Of a stretch of 42,464 bases of DNA, positions 18,204 through 27,341 are shown piece after piece. The stretch is from assembly GCA_007121535.1 (NCBI GenBank), contig SKKK01000247.1:1-42464 (forward strand). The letters run 5' to 3'. This stretch comes from Planctomycetaceae bacterium (lineage in GTDB: Bacteria; Planctomycetota; Planctomycetia; Pirellulales; Pirellulaceae). Within the stretch, counting starts at the first letter, position 1, and each line of letters opens with the position of its first letter. The notes under the pieces are model-generated. The model did not search any database. It saw only the letters and a program-made list of their open reading frames with translations, and was not told where the DNA came from. The position numbers were made by a program, and so were the translations under genes.

Positions 18204-21161
18204 ATGTTCTTACGATTGGGACAGTTCATATCACGTCGCTGGATGTGGGTGATCGTCGCCTGGATCGCCGTCGTTGCCGTTTTGCGATTCTGGTCACCGG
18301 CGTGGGATGACATTACGCAAGATGGCGATTTTGCTTACCTCCCTGCGGAAATGCCCAGCGTGGTGGGCGAGCAACTGCTTAGCGAGGGTTTTTCGGACGA
18401 TCGGCCGAAGAGCCAAATCGCGTTTTATGTGATCCGCGAGGATCAGCCACTGGACCGCGAGGATCTGCACGCGGCCCACGATCTGGCTCGGCGTCTGAAG
18501 AATTTCAATGCCGTCGCGGCGTTCGAGCGCGGCCGCACGTTGATGGACGAGGCTGGACGGTTGCAGATCGAGGGAGACGAGCCGCAATCGGCGCAGAAGC
18601 GGTTGTTGGCCGAATCGGAGTTCGAGAAAGCTCTGCTTTCGTTGGACGAAGCGATTCGTCTGGACGAGAACATGGCGGAGTACGAGTCACAGCGGGCATC
18701 GGAGCGTGAAGAACAGGCCGGGGCAGAAGTCGCACCGCCGGCCGCAACAACGCATCGCCTGGCGAAGATCTACCACAACCGCTACTTGCTGCGAAAGTAC
18801 CTGGGCGACGACCAGGACGCGGAAAGGGACCGCAAACAGGCGCTGGCTTTGGATGCGTCGTTGGGGGGTCAGACCGAGCTATTGCCTCGCGAAGCCGCCA
18901 CATTGCCTCTGCTGGACGTCTGGACCTGGCTGGACGACATATTTGGCAGGAAGCTGCGAACGCGAACAGCTCGCGTGGTCATGCTGCAGTTGTCGAACGA
19001 GTTCATGGCGACCGACAATATTCGCATCCTCGATTATCTGGAAGCGGACGTTCTGGAAAAGGTACAGGCTGCGGTGCAGGACGATTCGCTCCAGATCGGT
19101 TTCTCCGGTTCTGCTGCCGTGGGTGGTGATCTTTTGCGTGCCGCCAAAGAAAGCATCAAGAACACGGAACTGTTCACTGTGGTTCTGGTCGTATTGATTT
19201 TGGGCGTCGTGTATCGGTCTCCGTTGTTGGTCGCCATGCCGATGTTGACGATCACCTTTGCGTTAGCCGCCTCCACGGCCATCCTTGCTCTGCTGACCCA
19301 GGTCGACCGGATCCCCGGATTCGAGTGGTGGAATTTTCAGGTCTTCACCACGACGCGAATTTTCATCGTGGTCATCCTGTTCGGCGGGGGAACGGACTAC
19401 TTTCTGTTTCTGGTCGCACGGTACAAGGAAGAACTGCAACGCGGCTTGAAATCAACGGCAGCCATCGAGCAAGCGTTGGCGAAGATCGGGGATGCGTTGG
19501 CTGCCAGTGCGTTGACCACCATTTTGGGCTTGGGCACGATGTTTTTCGCGGACTTTGGCAAGTTCAGCAATAGTGGTCCGGCGATCGCTCTGAGTTTGGC
19601 GTTGGCGCTGATCGCTTGCGTCACCTTGGCTCCGGCATTGCTCCGCGGTCTGGGACCGGTGGTGTTCTGGCCATTTGGCGTCCGCGCCAACCCGACGTCC
19701 CCGGACGCCGACGCCGACGAAGATGGCCAAACGGGCGAAATCCCCGGTCATTGGATATGGAGACGGGTGGCTCGCGGCATCGTTCGCTATCCGGGGCTGA
19801 TCCTGACGGCCAGCGTTCTGATCCTGTTGCCCTTGGCGTACCACGGCATGATCCACAACAGGAACATGACCTACGACTTCCTCGAACCATGGCCGGCTGC
19901 CCAGACGCTGGCTCGCGAGTACGGCAGCAGCGGACAGATCACTTACGATTTTCTTCGCCAATTGCCAGCGGATCGGCCCAGCCGCGTCGGGGCGGAGACG
20001 ATGGCCCGGCATTTTAACGTCGGCGAAAGCGGACCGATTCAGGTGATCGCCTTCGATCCAGACGGCCGCTTCGATACTCGTGAGGGCCGCGAGCAGATCC
20101 GGGAATTGACGACCGATCTGTATCTGGAGGACGTGGTCGCCGTTCGCAGTATCACCGATCCGCTGGGCGATTTTCCGCCCGGCCGGCGAATCGGATTGAC
20201 CAATATGAAATCGTGGCTCATGCTAGTCACCAGCGCTCATCCCCGGACTCAAGAATTGTTCGTTGCTACGACGGGAGAACTGGCCGGACGAGTCACGCGC
20301 TTGGATGTATTGCTGGAGCACGATCCGTTTTCTGTAGAAGCCGGCGAGGCGTTGGAGCGGCTGGAAGCGCACTTGGCAACGTATCGGGATCAGCCTGATT
20401 CTCCTTGGAACAACGCGACGTTCGCCTTTGCGGGTACCGTGGCGGGCATCCGCGATCTGAAGCTGGTTACCCAGTCGGATAACACTCGCATCCAGGTCCT
20501 GGTGATCCTGGCCGTGCTGGGGGTGTTGATTGCGATCCTTCGACGGCCGTTGATCTGTTCGTACATGATTCTGACGGTCTTGTTCAGCTATTTCGTAACG
20601 TTGGGGACCACCGAGTTGTTTTTCGCGTGGTTGCAGGGCCCGGAGTTCCTGGGTCTGGACTGGAAGGTTCCTTTGTTCTTGTTCGTGATCCTGGTGGCGA
20701 TCGGCCAGGATTACAACGTGTACTTGGCCACGCGAGTATTCGAAGAGCAACGTCGGCGTGGACCGTTGGCCGGACTTCAATACGCCGTGGTGCGAACCGG
20801 CGGGATCATCACAAGCTGTGGCGTCATCATGGCGGGGACCTTCAGCGCAATGACCAGCGGTGATTGGGGCCGCTTCGTCCCGACCTGGATCCCCGGCGCT
20901 CAGCAGTTGTTCGGTGACGGCACGGCACTTCCCGCGATCGTTCAGTTGGGCTTCGCTTTGACTCTTGGCGTCACGCTGGATACCTTTGTGGTCCGGCCCA
21001 TCCTCGTCCCGGCCTTCTTGGCGTTATTGTGCCGTTGGCGAGGTGATCGGTTGCCGGACGGTGCCGATGGTTCGGTCGACCGCGGGAAGAATCAAGGCGT
21101 CGATCAGCCAGATTCCCATCGCCGGCACGCTCGAGTCGCCGATGCCCGCGCGAAGGTCTAG
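18204..21161 (+). CDS. MMPL/RND-family exporter with a TPR-like periplasmic insertion
   Basis: This encodes 985 residues. It has the two-fold RND layout: a first helix (WVIVAWIAVVAVLRF), a large periplasmic loop, a helix bundle with VVLVVLILGVVYRSPLLVAMPML and FGGGTDYFLFLVARYKEEL (the conserved GxxxDY motif of MMPL proteins), then a second loop and a second bundle ending with GVTLDTFVVRPILVPAFLALL. The first loop carries an extra, highly charged helical segment (about residues 100-225: FEKALLSLDEAIRLDE, RNRYLLRKYLGDDQDAERDRKQALALD-like) that resembles TPR repeats. The substrate is unknown; lipids or hopanoids are typical for the family. The ATG at 18204 is used; a TTG at 18198 is also possible. 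The C-terminal 45 residues are atypical, and the stop codon is the TAG of the repeat element that begins at 21158. Confidence 0.9.
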   Translation: MFLRLGQFISRRWMWVIVAWIAVVAVLRFWSPAWDDITQDGDFAYLPAEMPSVVGEQLLSEGFSDDRPKSQIAFYVIREDQPLDREDLHAAHDLARRLKNFNAVAAFERGRTLMDEAGRLQIEGDEPQSAQKRLLAESEFEKALLSLDEAIRLDENMAEYESQRASEREEQAGAEVAPPAATTHRLAKIYHNRYLLRKYLGDDQDAERDRKQALALDASLGGQTELLPREAATLPLLDVWTWLDDIFGRKLRTRTARVVMLQLSNEFMATDNIRILDYLEADVLEKVQAAVQDDSLQIGFSGSAAVGGDLLRAAKESIKNTELFTVVLVVLILGVVYRSPLLVAMPMLTITFALAASTAILALLTQVDRIPGFEWWNFQVFTTTRIFIVVILFGGGTDYFLFLVARYKEELQRGLKSTAAIEQALAKIGDALAASALTTILGLGTMFFADFGKFSNSGPAIALSLALALIACVTLAPALLRGLGPVVFWPFGVRANPTSPDADADEDGQTGEIPGHWIWRRVARGIVRYPGLILTASVLILLPLAYHGMIHNRNMTYDFLEPWPAAQTLAREYGSSGQITYDFLRQLPADRPSRVGAETMARHFNVGESGPIQVIAFDPDGRFDTREGREQIRELTTDLYLEDVVAVRSITDPLGDFPPGRRIGLTNMKSWLMLVTSAHPRTQELFVATTGELAGRVTRLDVLLEHDPFSVEAGEALERLEAHLATYRDQPDSPWNNATFAFAGTVAGIRDLKLVTQSDNTRIQVLVILAVLGVLIAILRRPLICSYMILTVLFSYFVTLGTTELFFAWLQGPEFLGLDWKVPLFLFVILVAIGQDYNVYLATRVFEEQRRRGPLAGLQYAVVRTGGIITSCGVIMAGTFSAMTSGDWGRFVPTWIPGAQQLFGDGTALPAIVQLGFALTLGVTLDTFVVRPILVPAFLALLCRWRGDRLPDGADGSVDRGKNQGVDQPDSHRRHARVADARAKV

Positions 21162-21337
21162 TGCGTTGTCTAGGCAAAAAAATGCGGATTGTGAGCGGCA
21201 CGGCGCTAGCCGCCGGTTCTGGACGTCACCGGCGGCTAGCGCCGTGCCGCTTATGGACGGTTCTGGACGTCAACGGCGGCTAGCGCCGTGCCGCTCACTC
21301 GTCGCGACCCCAAGATTTCGCCTGGACAACGCGCTAG
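21158..21337. repeat. CTAG-ended inverted-repeat element with GGCTAGCGCC cores (locus A)
   Basis: Eighteen-base imperfect terminal inverted repeats (CTAGTGCGTTGTCTAGGC at 21158-21175 and, on the other strand, CTAGCGCGTTGTCCAGGC at 21337-21320) bound 180 bases between two convergent genes. Inside are one inverted and two direct copies of the unit around GGCTAGCGCC (direct cores at 21234 and 21278, 44 bp apart). The left end supplies the stop codon of the exporter gene. The right half is nearly identical to the element at 35198. It has the form of a MITE or REP-like element; no transposase is present. Confidence 0.8.
21194..21251. terminator. Very strong hairpin between convergent exporter and symporter genes
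   Basis: Bases 21194-21216 and 21229-21251 are perfect 23-base reverse complements separated by 12 bases. Such a stem would fold in RNA from either strand and probably acts as a shared terminator for the two convergent genes; there is no long T run, so it could also serve mainly as a 3'-end stabiliser. Confidence 0.55.
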
Positions 21338-21370
21338 GGCGATCAGCGAACTATCGACCGGGACGTTCGT

Positions 21371-23116
21371 TCAGCCTCGGAAGTACAAATAGGCCGCCAG
21401 GATGGCGACCACGATGGCCACCGAGCCCAGCACGTCGACCACACTCCAACTGGCTCGCGATTCGCGGCGGTCCTCTTCGGTGGTCGTCCCGTACGTCAAG
21501 CCGCTGATCTTTTCATAGTCCGGCTGTTCGGTCAGATAGCTGACCACGATCATGGCGGCCGCCGAAACCAGCAGGATCAGGATGCTGTAGTACTGGAAGA
21601 ACATATTGTTGACGATCCACAAGAACGAATCGGGCGTGTACGCAAAACCGTCGATCAATTGTGGTGGGGTATCGATGGCCAGTCGGAACAGCCCCATCGC
21701 GGCCCCGACGATCAAAGCAGCCAGACACCCGGGGCCATTCAGCCGTTTCCAGAAGATCCCCAGAAAGAAGACGACAAAAATGGGCGGCGCCAAGTAAGCC
21801 TGAACGCCTTGCAGATAATCGTACAACCCCCGTCCCCCTTGGATCACCGGAATCCAGGCCAATCCGATCAGCACCATGATGGTCGTCGCGACTCGACCGA
21901 TCCACACCAGGCGATGTTGCGAGACGTTGGGATGCAGTTTGCTGTAGAAGTCCATCGTGAACAGCGTCGCCGACGCATTGAACGTGCTCGATAGCGAACT
22001 CATCAACGCCGCCAACATGCCGGCCACCACCAGACCGCGAATTCCCACGGGCAGCACGGCGGCCACCAACAGAGGAAAGGCCTTCTGCGCTTCGTCGCGG
22101 ATCACCTGCCCGTCCTCATCAATCAACGCTTCTTGCAATCCCTCGATCTGCCCGCTCTGGGCCAAGGCAAAGGCGATGATGCCCGGGATGATGAACACGA
22201 ACACCGGCAACAGCTTCAGCAAACCGGCGAAAATCGCGCCGCGCCTGGCTTGCGTCTGATCCGGCGTCGCGAGTGCCCGCTGGACGATGTATTGGTCCGT
22301 GCACCAGTACCAAAGACCGATCACGGGTGCACAGAACAGCATGCTAAGCCACGGATAGTTATCATTGAAGTACCACGCCATCCGGTCCGCCTCTTTGACC
22401 GGGGCCCACGTCGCCGTCATGCCCTCCGGGACCAGAGGCTTCCAGAGGTTGAACATCTCGCTGTCCACGATCTGTCGCAGTTCGCTCCAACCGCCGATCG
22501 CCTGCAACCCGAAGATGGTTACCAGCAGCGAGCCGGTCACCAGCACCACCGTTTGCATGGCATCGGCGAACACCACGGCGCGCAGCCCCCCCAGAATCGT
22601 ATAGATCCCCGTGAAGACGATCACCAGGATCGAACCGATCCAAAACGCATCCAGCGGTCCGAATTGGATCTCGGGCAAAAGAACGGAAAACACGATTCCC
22701 CCGGCGAAGATGCCGACGGCGATCTTGGTCACGACATAGGCGACCAGCGAGATGATCGACAGCACCCAGCGACTGGCGGGATTGTAACGCCGTTCGAGAA
22801 ATTCGGGCATGGTGAACACGCGAGACCGCATGTAAAACGGCACCAGTACCCAGCCCAGGACCAGCAAGCACCAGGCGTGAAGTTCGTAGTGGGCCATCGC
22901 CACCCCATCGGTGCAGCCGGACCCGGCCAAACCGACCAAGTGCTCCGAGCCGATGTTCGAAGAGAAAATCGATGCCCCGACGACCCACCAGCCGAGATTG
23001 CGCCCCGCCAGAAAATAATCGTCCGCCGTATCCTTGTTCTTCCGAATGACCCACCAGGCGAGTCCCAACAGCACCGCGAAGTACATCGCGATCACAACCC
23101 AATCGAGAGTTTCCAT
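21371..23116 (-). CDS. Sodium/solute symporter (SSS/SGLT family)
   Basis: This encodes 581 residues with about 13-14 transmembrane helices. The N-terminus METLDWVVIAMYFAVLLGLAWW, GASIFSSNIGSEHLVGLAG (helix 1-2 substrate/sodium region), the family signature GIYTILGGLRAVVFADAMQTVVL, and SSLSSTFNASATLFTMDFY (sodium site region) are all present. This matches SGLT-like members rather than PutP. Substrate is not predictable; sugars or inositol-like compounds are common. The ATG at 23116 has GGAAAGG eight bases upstream; the frame is open 58 codons further, without credible protein. It lies downstream of the PPC/DUF1501/DUF1549 set on the same strand but separated by 381 bases, so it probably has its own promoter. 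Confidence 0.92.
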   Translation of the reverse strand: METLDWVVIAMYFAVLLGLAWWVIRKNKDTADDYFLAGRNLGWWVVGASIFSSNIGSEHLVGLAGSGCTDGVAMAHYELHAWCLLVLGWVLVPFYMRSRVFTMPEFLERRYNPASRWVLSIISLVAYVVTKIAVGIFAGGIVFSVLLPEIQFGPLDAFWIGSILVIVFTGIYTILGGLRAVVFADAMQTVVLVTGSLLVTIFGLQAIGGWSELRQIVDSEMFNLWKPLVPEGMTATWAPVKEADRMAWYFNDNYPWLSMLFCAPVIGLWYWCTDQYIVQRALATPDQTQARRGAIFAGLLKLLPVFVFIIPGIIAFALAQSGQIEGLQEALIDEDGQVIRDEAQKAFPLLVAAVLPVGIRGLVVAGMLAALMSSLSSTFNASATLFTMDFYSKLHPNVSQHRLVWIGRVATTIMVLIGLAWIPVIQGGRGLYDYLQGVQAYLAPPIFVVFFLGIFWKRLNGPGCLAALIVGAAMGLFRLAIDTPPQLIDGFAYTPDSFLWIVNNMFFQYYSILILLVSAAAMIVVSYLTEQPDYEKISGLTYGTTTEEDRRESRASWSVVDVLGSVAIVVAILAAYLYFRG

Positions 23117-23497
23117 GCGCTTGGCCTTTCCAGAAAATGGCTGATGCCGCAATGTACCAACAAATTTCCGCTGCGAAAACCCAACCCCTCGCTGGCTCCG
23201 GGTGAGCTGGTTGCGTTGTACGCAAGTTCTTTGTGGCTGCCTCAATTGGCGAGAAACGTCTGGCACCGTCTGGTGAGTGAGAGAAGGCAAAGCCGATGAT
23301 TTGGGATAGGTCCGGGAAGAGTCGGATTTTATCTTTCGTCGGTCCTGGCACGGGATCGCTCACGGCGGCGAAGGCCCGGCTCCCGCAGCGATCATTCGTG
23401 TGGCTGCCTGGAGCTTGCTCATTACGATCCTGTTGGTCCGGCATGGTTGGGCCTTCATCTATTCGTGATGAACGGCCCAAAAATGCCGGATCTGACT
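23117..23497. other. Intergenic region between PPC gene end and symporter start
   Basis: No gene, repeat or convincing RNA structure was recognised in these 381 bases. Short frames that cross it are out-of-frame readings of the neighbouring genes. It should contain the symporter promoter; a TACATT about 30 bases before the symporter start is a weak -10 candidate without a good -35 box. Confidence 0.3.
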
Positions 23498-25801
23498 CTA
23501 CTGGATCACACGGGCTTCGATGCTGGCGATCTCGCGGTTGGCGAATTCGTCGGTCAGGAACCATTCTTGATACAGGCGTTCGACCTGTCGCAAACGACCC
23601 GTGACCGATGCCCTTGTCAGCGTGCGTTCCACGTCCTGGGGGCGATCCTCGTCGCTGATCGGCGGTCGGACGCGCTGCTCGGGTGGCTCGTAGGATGGGT
23701 CGAAGACCAAGGCTGGCAGCGTCTTCGCGGGCAGCAGATGCCGCCACAGGAACGCCTGCATGCTGTCCTCGGCCGGCACGGCCTGACGGACGATCTCCCG
23801 ATCGCCGGCCTTCGCCGCTGCGACGACGGTCAGATCGACCGGCTGGTCCATGTCGGCAAGCGTGGTTCGCACCGTCAGTTTGACCGAGTCTTGATCGGCG
23901 GGCAGCGTTGCGCCCGGGGATTCCAGGCCGTCGGGCAGGTCTTCGAAGTTCAGCGAAATCGGCCCGGTGAAACCGTCGCGGCGAATCGCGAAGACGGTCA
24001 GCGCGACCGAACCTTTGCTGCGCATCACGACCCGCGAGGGGACCACCCGCAACTCGAAATCGGGCAAGGGGTGGCTGATCCTCAGCCGATAAGCGTACTC
24101 GCTGCCAGCCTGGCGCCGCGTGTCGCCGACGTGGACGAAATACCTTCCGTCGGCGGGCAATTCAACCATCAGGTACGAATCGGCGTGGTCGGTGTTCAGG
24201 CCCGACGCGGCATCGTAATGATCGTCGTTCAGCGCGATGATCTTGCCGTCCTCGTTCGTTACTTTGACGAACGAATCCATCGGGGACCCGAGTCGTCGAG
24301 CATGCACTTCCGCGACGATGGTTTCGCCGGCCTTGCCTTCCACTTCGAACACGTCCCAATCGCCCGGATGATCCGCACGTCCGTTGATGACAATCGGCAG
24401 CGTGACCTGTTGGGCTGTGGACGGGTCGTCGTTGGGTTCCTGCTCGATGGTTTCCGGCAAGGTACCCAGCATGAACGGCACGAAGTTGGACAGATGCTGC
24501 CCGTCGGAAGCGGCCAGTAGGTGCCGTCCCGGCGCGGCGTCTTCGGGGGGCACTGCCAGGACGGCCTGGTCCAGATTCCAACCTTCCATTTCGATCGCTA
24601 CCGATTCGCCCACTCGACCGCCCAAGGGGAAGATGCTGCTGACGTATGGCAGCTCGCCGACGGTGATCCGGTACACAAAGCTTTCACGACCGCGAAACAA
24701 CGCTTCGTTGATGGTCAATACGTACTCGCCGTCCGCCGGGACTTCATAATAGATCAACGGGTCGGGATGGAAACGGAAATCGTCGTTATACGCGACCTCG
24801 TTGCCATCCGCATCGTGCAGTCTCAGCACGGCTTGGAACCAGCCGGGAACGCCGTCGGCCACGTAGGGGATCAAATCACGCGCCTTGGCGAACATCACCA
24901 ATCGCTGGCCGGCGGTTGCGTGAAAACGATACCGGTTGACCTCGCCCGCGGCCATCTGCCCGTTCATCGTACGGGGAATGGAGATACGCAGCTCTTCCTC
25001 TTCCGGCGGTCGATTGCGTTGGGAGAGGTGTTCCCTGCCCAACACCGGGAACCGCATGGTCGTCATCGGCTTGCGCGCCACCTCGGGCAGTTGCCCCACG
25101 TAGAAGGAAAGCGCGTTCGAGATGCCTCGTTTGGTAACCACGCGGATCTCTCGCCGCCCGGGCTTGGCATCGGGTTCCACCGTGACCTCGGCGAACACCA
25201 ATTCGGCTTGGGAACGAACGGCCGGAAAGCGTTCGTCCTCGGCGAACACCCTTTGAATCCTTTCGATCAGGTTTTGTCGAGCGATTTCTTGTTCCGATTC
25301 GGCCGGCTCTTCACTGGCCTGTTCTCCTCCGGACGCGGCCGCTTCGGAGGGATCCAATTCCGCGTGACAATCGCTGCAAACGGTCGCGTCCAGCGGGTTC
25401 AGCACGCCACACGCCGCACATAGTAGGCCCACCACTTCTTCAGTTTCTGCTGGCGGGCCGATGGGCTCGGGGAATTCGAACCAGGCCATCCTGGCGGCCA
25501 TCGCGTCGTCGACGGTCGATCCATCCTTCTGCAATTCGTTCAATTGCTGTCGCAGCAGGGCCAGCTCTTGATTGTTCATCACCCGGTAGTAATCGACCAG
25601 CCGAACGGAGACCCCCTCGCCGCTGACAATCACATCGTCGGGGTGCACGAGCCCTTGTCCCCCAAGCCGGATCGGAAAGGTAGTGCCCTGCTGGCCCCCG
25701 GCCGGATACACGAATCCAATGTGCTGGTTCTGCGCCCAGGCACAAGGGGCGGCTGCCAGCAAGGCAACCGTCCCGAGAATGGCGATTCGAAGCTTGTCCA
25801 T
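23498..25801 (-). CDS. Exported PPC-domain protein with embedded four-cysteine ribbon
   Basis: This encodes 767 residues. A signal peptide (1-24, cleavage after AWA) is followed by an Ig-like/IPT-like segment (VYPAGGQQGTTFPIRLGGQGL). A four-cysteine motif CAACG...CSDCH (Cys128/131/142/145, His146) comes next, with an acidic linker. Then come two bacterial pre-peptidase C-terminal (PPC) type domains (about 280-390, with GQRLVMFAKARDL and PADGEYVLTINEA; and about 465-590, with GDWDVFEVEGKAGETIVAEV and LPADGRYFVHVGDT). These are common in planctomycete secreted proteins encoded beside DUF1501 and DUF1549 proteins. The role is probably surface or periplasmic binding. It starts 30 bases after the DUF1501 gene, with AAGGA before its ATG, so they are co-transcribed. 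Confidence 0.85.
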   Translation of the reverse strand: MDKLRIAILGTVALLAAAPCAWAQNQHIGFVYPAGGQQGTTFPIRLGGQGLVHPDDVIVSGEGVSVRLVDYYRVMNNQELALLRQQLNELQKDGSTVDDAMAARMAWFEFPEPIGPPAETEEVVGLLCAACGVLNPLDATVCSDCHAELDPSEAAASGGEQASEEPAESEQEIARQNLIERIQRVFAEDERFPAVRSQAELVFAEVTVEPDAKPGRREIRVVTKRGISNALSFYVGQLPEVARKPMTTMRFPVLGREHLSQRNRPPEEEELRISIPRTMNGQMAAGEVNRYRFHATAGQRLVMFAKARDLIPYVADGVPGWFQAVLRLHDADGNEVAYNDDFRFHPDPLIYYEVPADGEYVLTINEALFRGRESFVYRITVGELPYVSSIFPLGGRVGESVAIEMEGWNLDQAVLAVPPEDAAPGRHLLAASDGQHLSNFVPFMLGTLPETIEQEPNDDPSTAQQVTLPIVINGRADHPGDWDVFEVEGKAGETIVAEVHARRLGSPMDSFVKVTNEDGKIIALNDDHYDAASGLNTDHADSYLMVELPADGRYFVHVGDTRRQAGSEYAYRLRISHPLPDFELRVVPSRVVMRSKGSVALTVFAIRRDGFTGPISLNFEDLPDGLESPGATLPADQDSVKLTVRTTLADMDQPVDLTVVAAAKAGDREIVRQAVPAEDSMQAFLWRHLLPAKTLPALVFDPSYEPPEQRVRPPISDEDRPQDVERTLTRASVTGRLRQVERLYQEWFLTDEFANREIASIEARVIQ

Positions 25802-25831
25802 AGTGTCCTTGCCTTCGTTCAGATGCTTCGT

Positions 25832-27247
25832 TCAGATGATCTCTTCCAACAGTCCGCTTGACAGCATGCCTTCTTCGTTTTCGGCATCCAGCACGTAGGC
25901 GTCCAATCCCCAAGGATGCGGAAGCTTGGCGGTAGCGTCGATGCCGGCCAACAGATAGAAGGTTCCGATCAGGTCCACCGGATAGACGGGCCTTTCAACG
26001 ACCTTCTCGGCCTTTTCGTCCGTCGCACCGACCACTTTGCCGCCCTGGAACCCGCCACCGGCGACCAGAACGGTTTGAGCGTGCGCGTAGTGATGCCGAC
26101 CTCCGTTCCAAGGGGGCGCCCAATCGATTCTCGGAGTTCTGCCAAACTCGCCGCAACACCAGATCAGGGTGCTGTCCAGCAGGTCCTTTTCGCTCAAGTC
26201 TGCCAGCAGCGTGGCCAACCCTTGGTCCAGGTTCGGGCACTGGCGCCGCATGGTCGGGAAGTGGTTTCCGTGGGTATCCCAACCGCCGGGAAAACTGATG
26301 GTGATATAGGGTACACCGGCTTCGACCATTCGCCGTGCTGCCAGGCATTGTTGGCCGAAGGTGTTGCGGCCGTAACGGTCCCGGAGCGCGGCGGGTTCGT
26401 TGTCCAGATTGAAGACTTCTCGGCCCTGGCCCAGGATCAAACCGTAGGCGTTTTCTCTGGCCGCTTCGGCCGCTTCCATCTCGGGCACGTCGGCCAGTCC
26501 GTAGCCCATCAGATTCACTTTGTCCACCAATTCACGGCGGGCTCGTTGTCGACGGTCATCGATCCCTCGATTGATGATCCCCTGGACTTCGAATCGATCC
26601 GCGTTCGGATCACCTCCGGTGGCGAACGGTTTGTACGCGGGGCCCAGGAATCCCTCTTCGGAGAACCGGCCCGCGGCTTGCAGCATGACGATATACGGAG
26701 GAACCAGCCCTTTGTATTCGTCTCGCTTGAAGTACGTGAAGACGGCGCCGACGCTGGGATAAGCCAATCGCCCTCCGGGTCGGTGGCCGGTCTGCATCAG
26801 ATAGGCCGCTCGCTCGTGGCCGAAAAAGCCATGGGTCATGCCGCGAATCAGCGAGTACTTGTCCGCCTGCTTGGCGAGTTCCGGAAACAGAAAGCTCAGT
26901 TGGATTCCGTCGACGTTGGTGGGGATGGCGCGATCGAACTCGCCCATGTAATCGTGCCCCGACCCCGGCTTCGGATCCCAAGTATCGTTATGGGACATGC
27001 CGCCCCACAGGAAGATCTGGATCACCGACTTGGTCTTCGGCTGGGTCACCTTGGCTTTGGCTGCCGCATCCCGGGAAGCCTTTAGTTCCGCAGCCTGTTG
27101 CTCGGGCGTCTTCTCTGCCTCGTCAGCAGAAGCGTCGGAACGCAGACTGCCCGCCGCGATCACACCCGCAGCGCCCCATGCACCGCGACGCATGGCCTCG
27201 CGCCGAGACAAATGCGCTGGGTGATTCGGTTGTCGATGGCTACTCAT
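25832..27247 (-). CDS. DUF1501 protein with Tat signal
   Basis: This encodes 471 residues. The N-terminus LSRREAMRRGAWGAAGVIAAGSL is a twin-arginine signal, so it is exported folded. The body has features of DUF1501, a family in the alkaline phosphatase/sulfatase superfamily: IQIFLWGGMSHNDTWDPKPG near the N-terminus, PHM-type core GWDTHGNHF, and CCGEFGRTPRIDW...HHYAHAQTVLVAGGGF near the end. The enzymatic role of the family is not established. A strong AAGGAGG precedes the ATG. It lies between the DUF1549/1553 gene upstream and the PPC gene downstream, the usual planctomycete cluster. Confidence 0.92.
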   Translation of the reverse strand: MSSHRQPNHPAHLSRREAMRRGAWGAAGVIAAGSLRSDASADEAEKTPEQQAAELKASRDAAAKAKVTQPKTKSVIQIFLWGGMSHNDTWDPKPGSGHDYMGEFDRAIPTNVDGIQLSFLFPELAKQADKYSLIRGMTHGFFGHERAAYLMQTGHRPGGRLAYPSVGAVFTYFKRDEYKGLVPPYIVMLQAAGRFSEEGFLGPAYKPFATGGDPNADRFEVQGIINRGIDDRRQRARRELVDKVNLMGYGLADVPEMEAAEAARENAYGLILGQGREVFNLDNEPAALRDRYGRNTFGQQCLAARRMVEAGVPYITISFPGGWDTHGNHFPTMRRQCPNLDQGLATLLADLSEKDLLDSTLIWCCGEFGRTPRIDWAPPWNGGRHHYAHAQTVLVAGGGFQGGKVVGATDEKAEKVVERPVYPVDLIGTFYLLAGIDATAKLPHPWGLDAYVLDAENEEGMLSSGLLEEII

Positions 27248-27341
27248 GATTCCCGTCCTCCTTTTCGTGCCGATTGCAGTGTCGAATCCCTGTTCAAACC
27301 GTTATCGATCAGTTTCTAGCCGCCGTTTTTTTGGTCGTTTT

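Noticed and set aside
21040-21161. Remnant of an opposite-strand membrane protein under the exporter C-terminus
   Set aside because: The minus strand can be read as a short hydrophobic peptide, but there is no start or supporting domain, so it was treated as chance; it may explain the atypical exporter tail.
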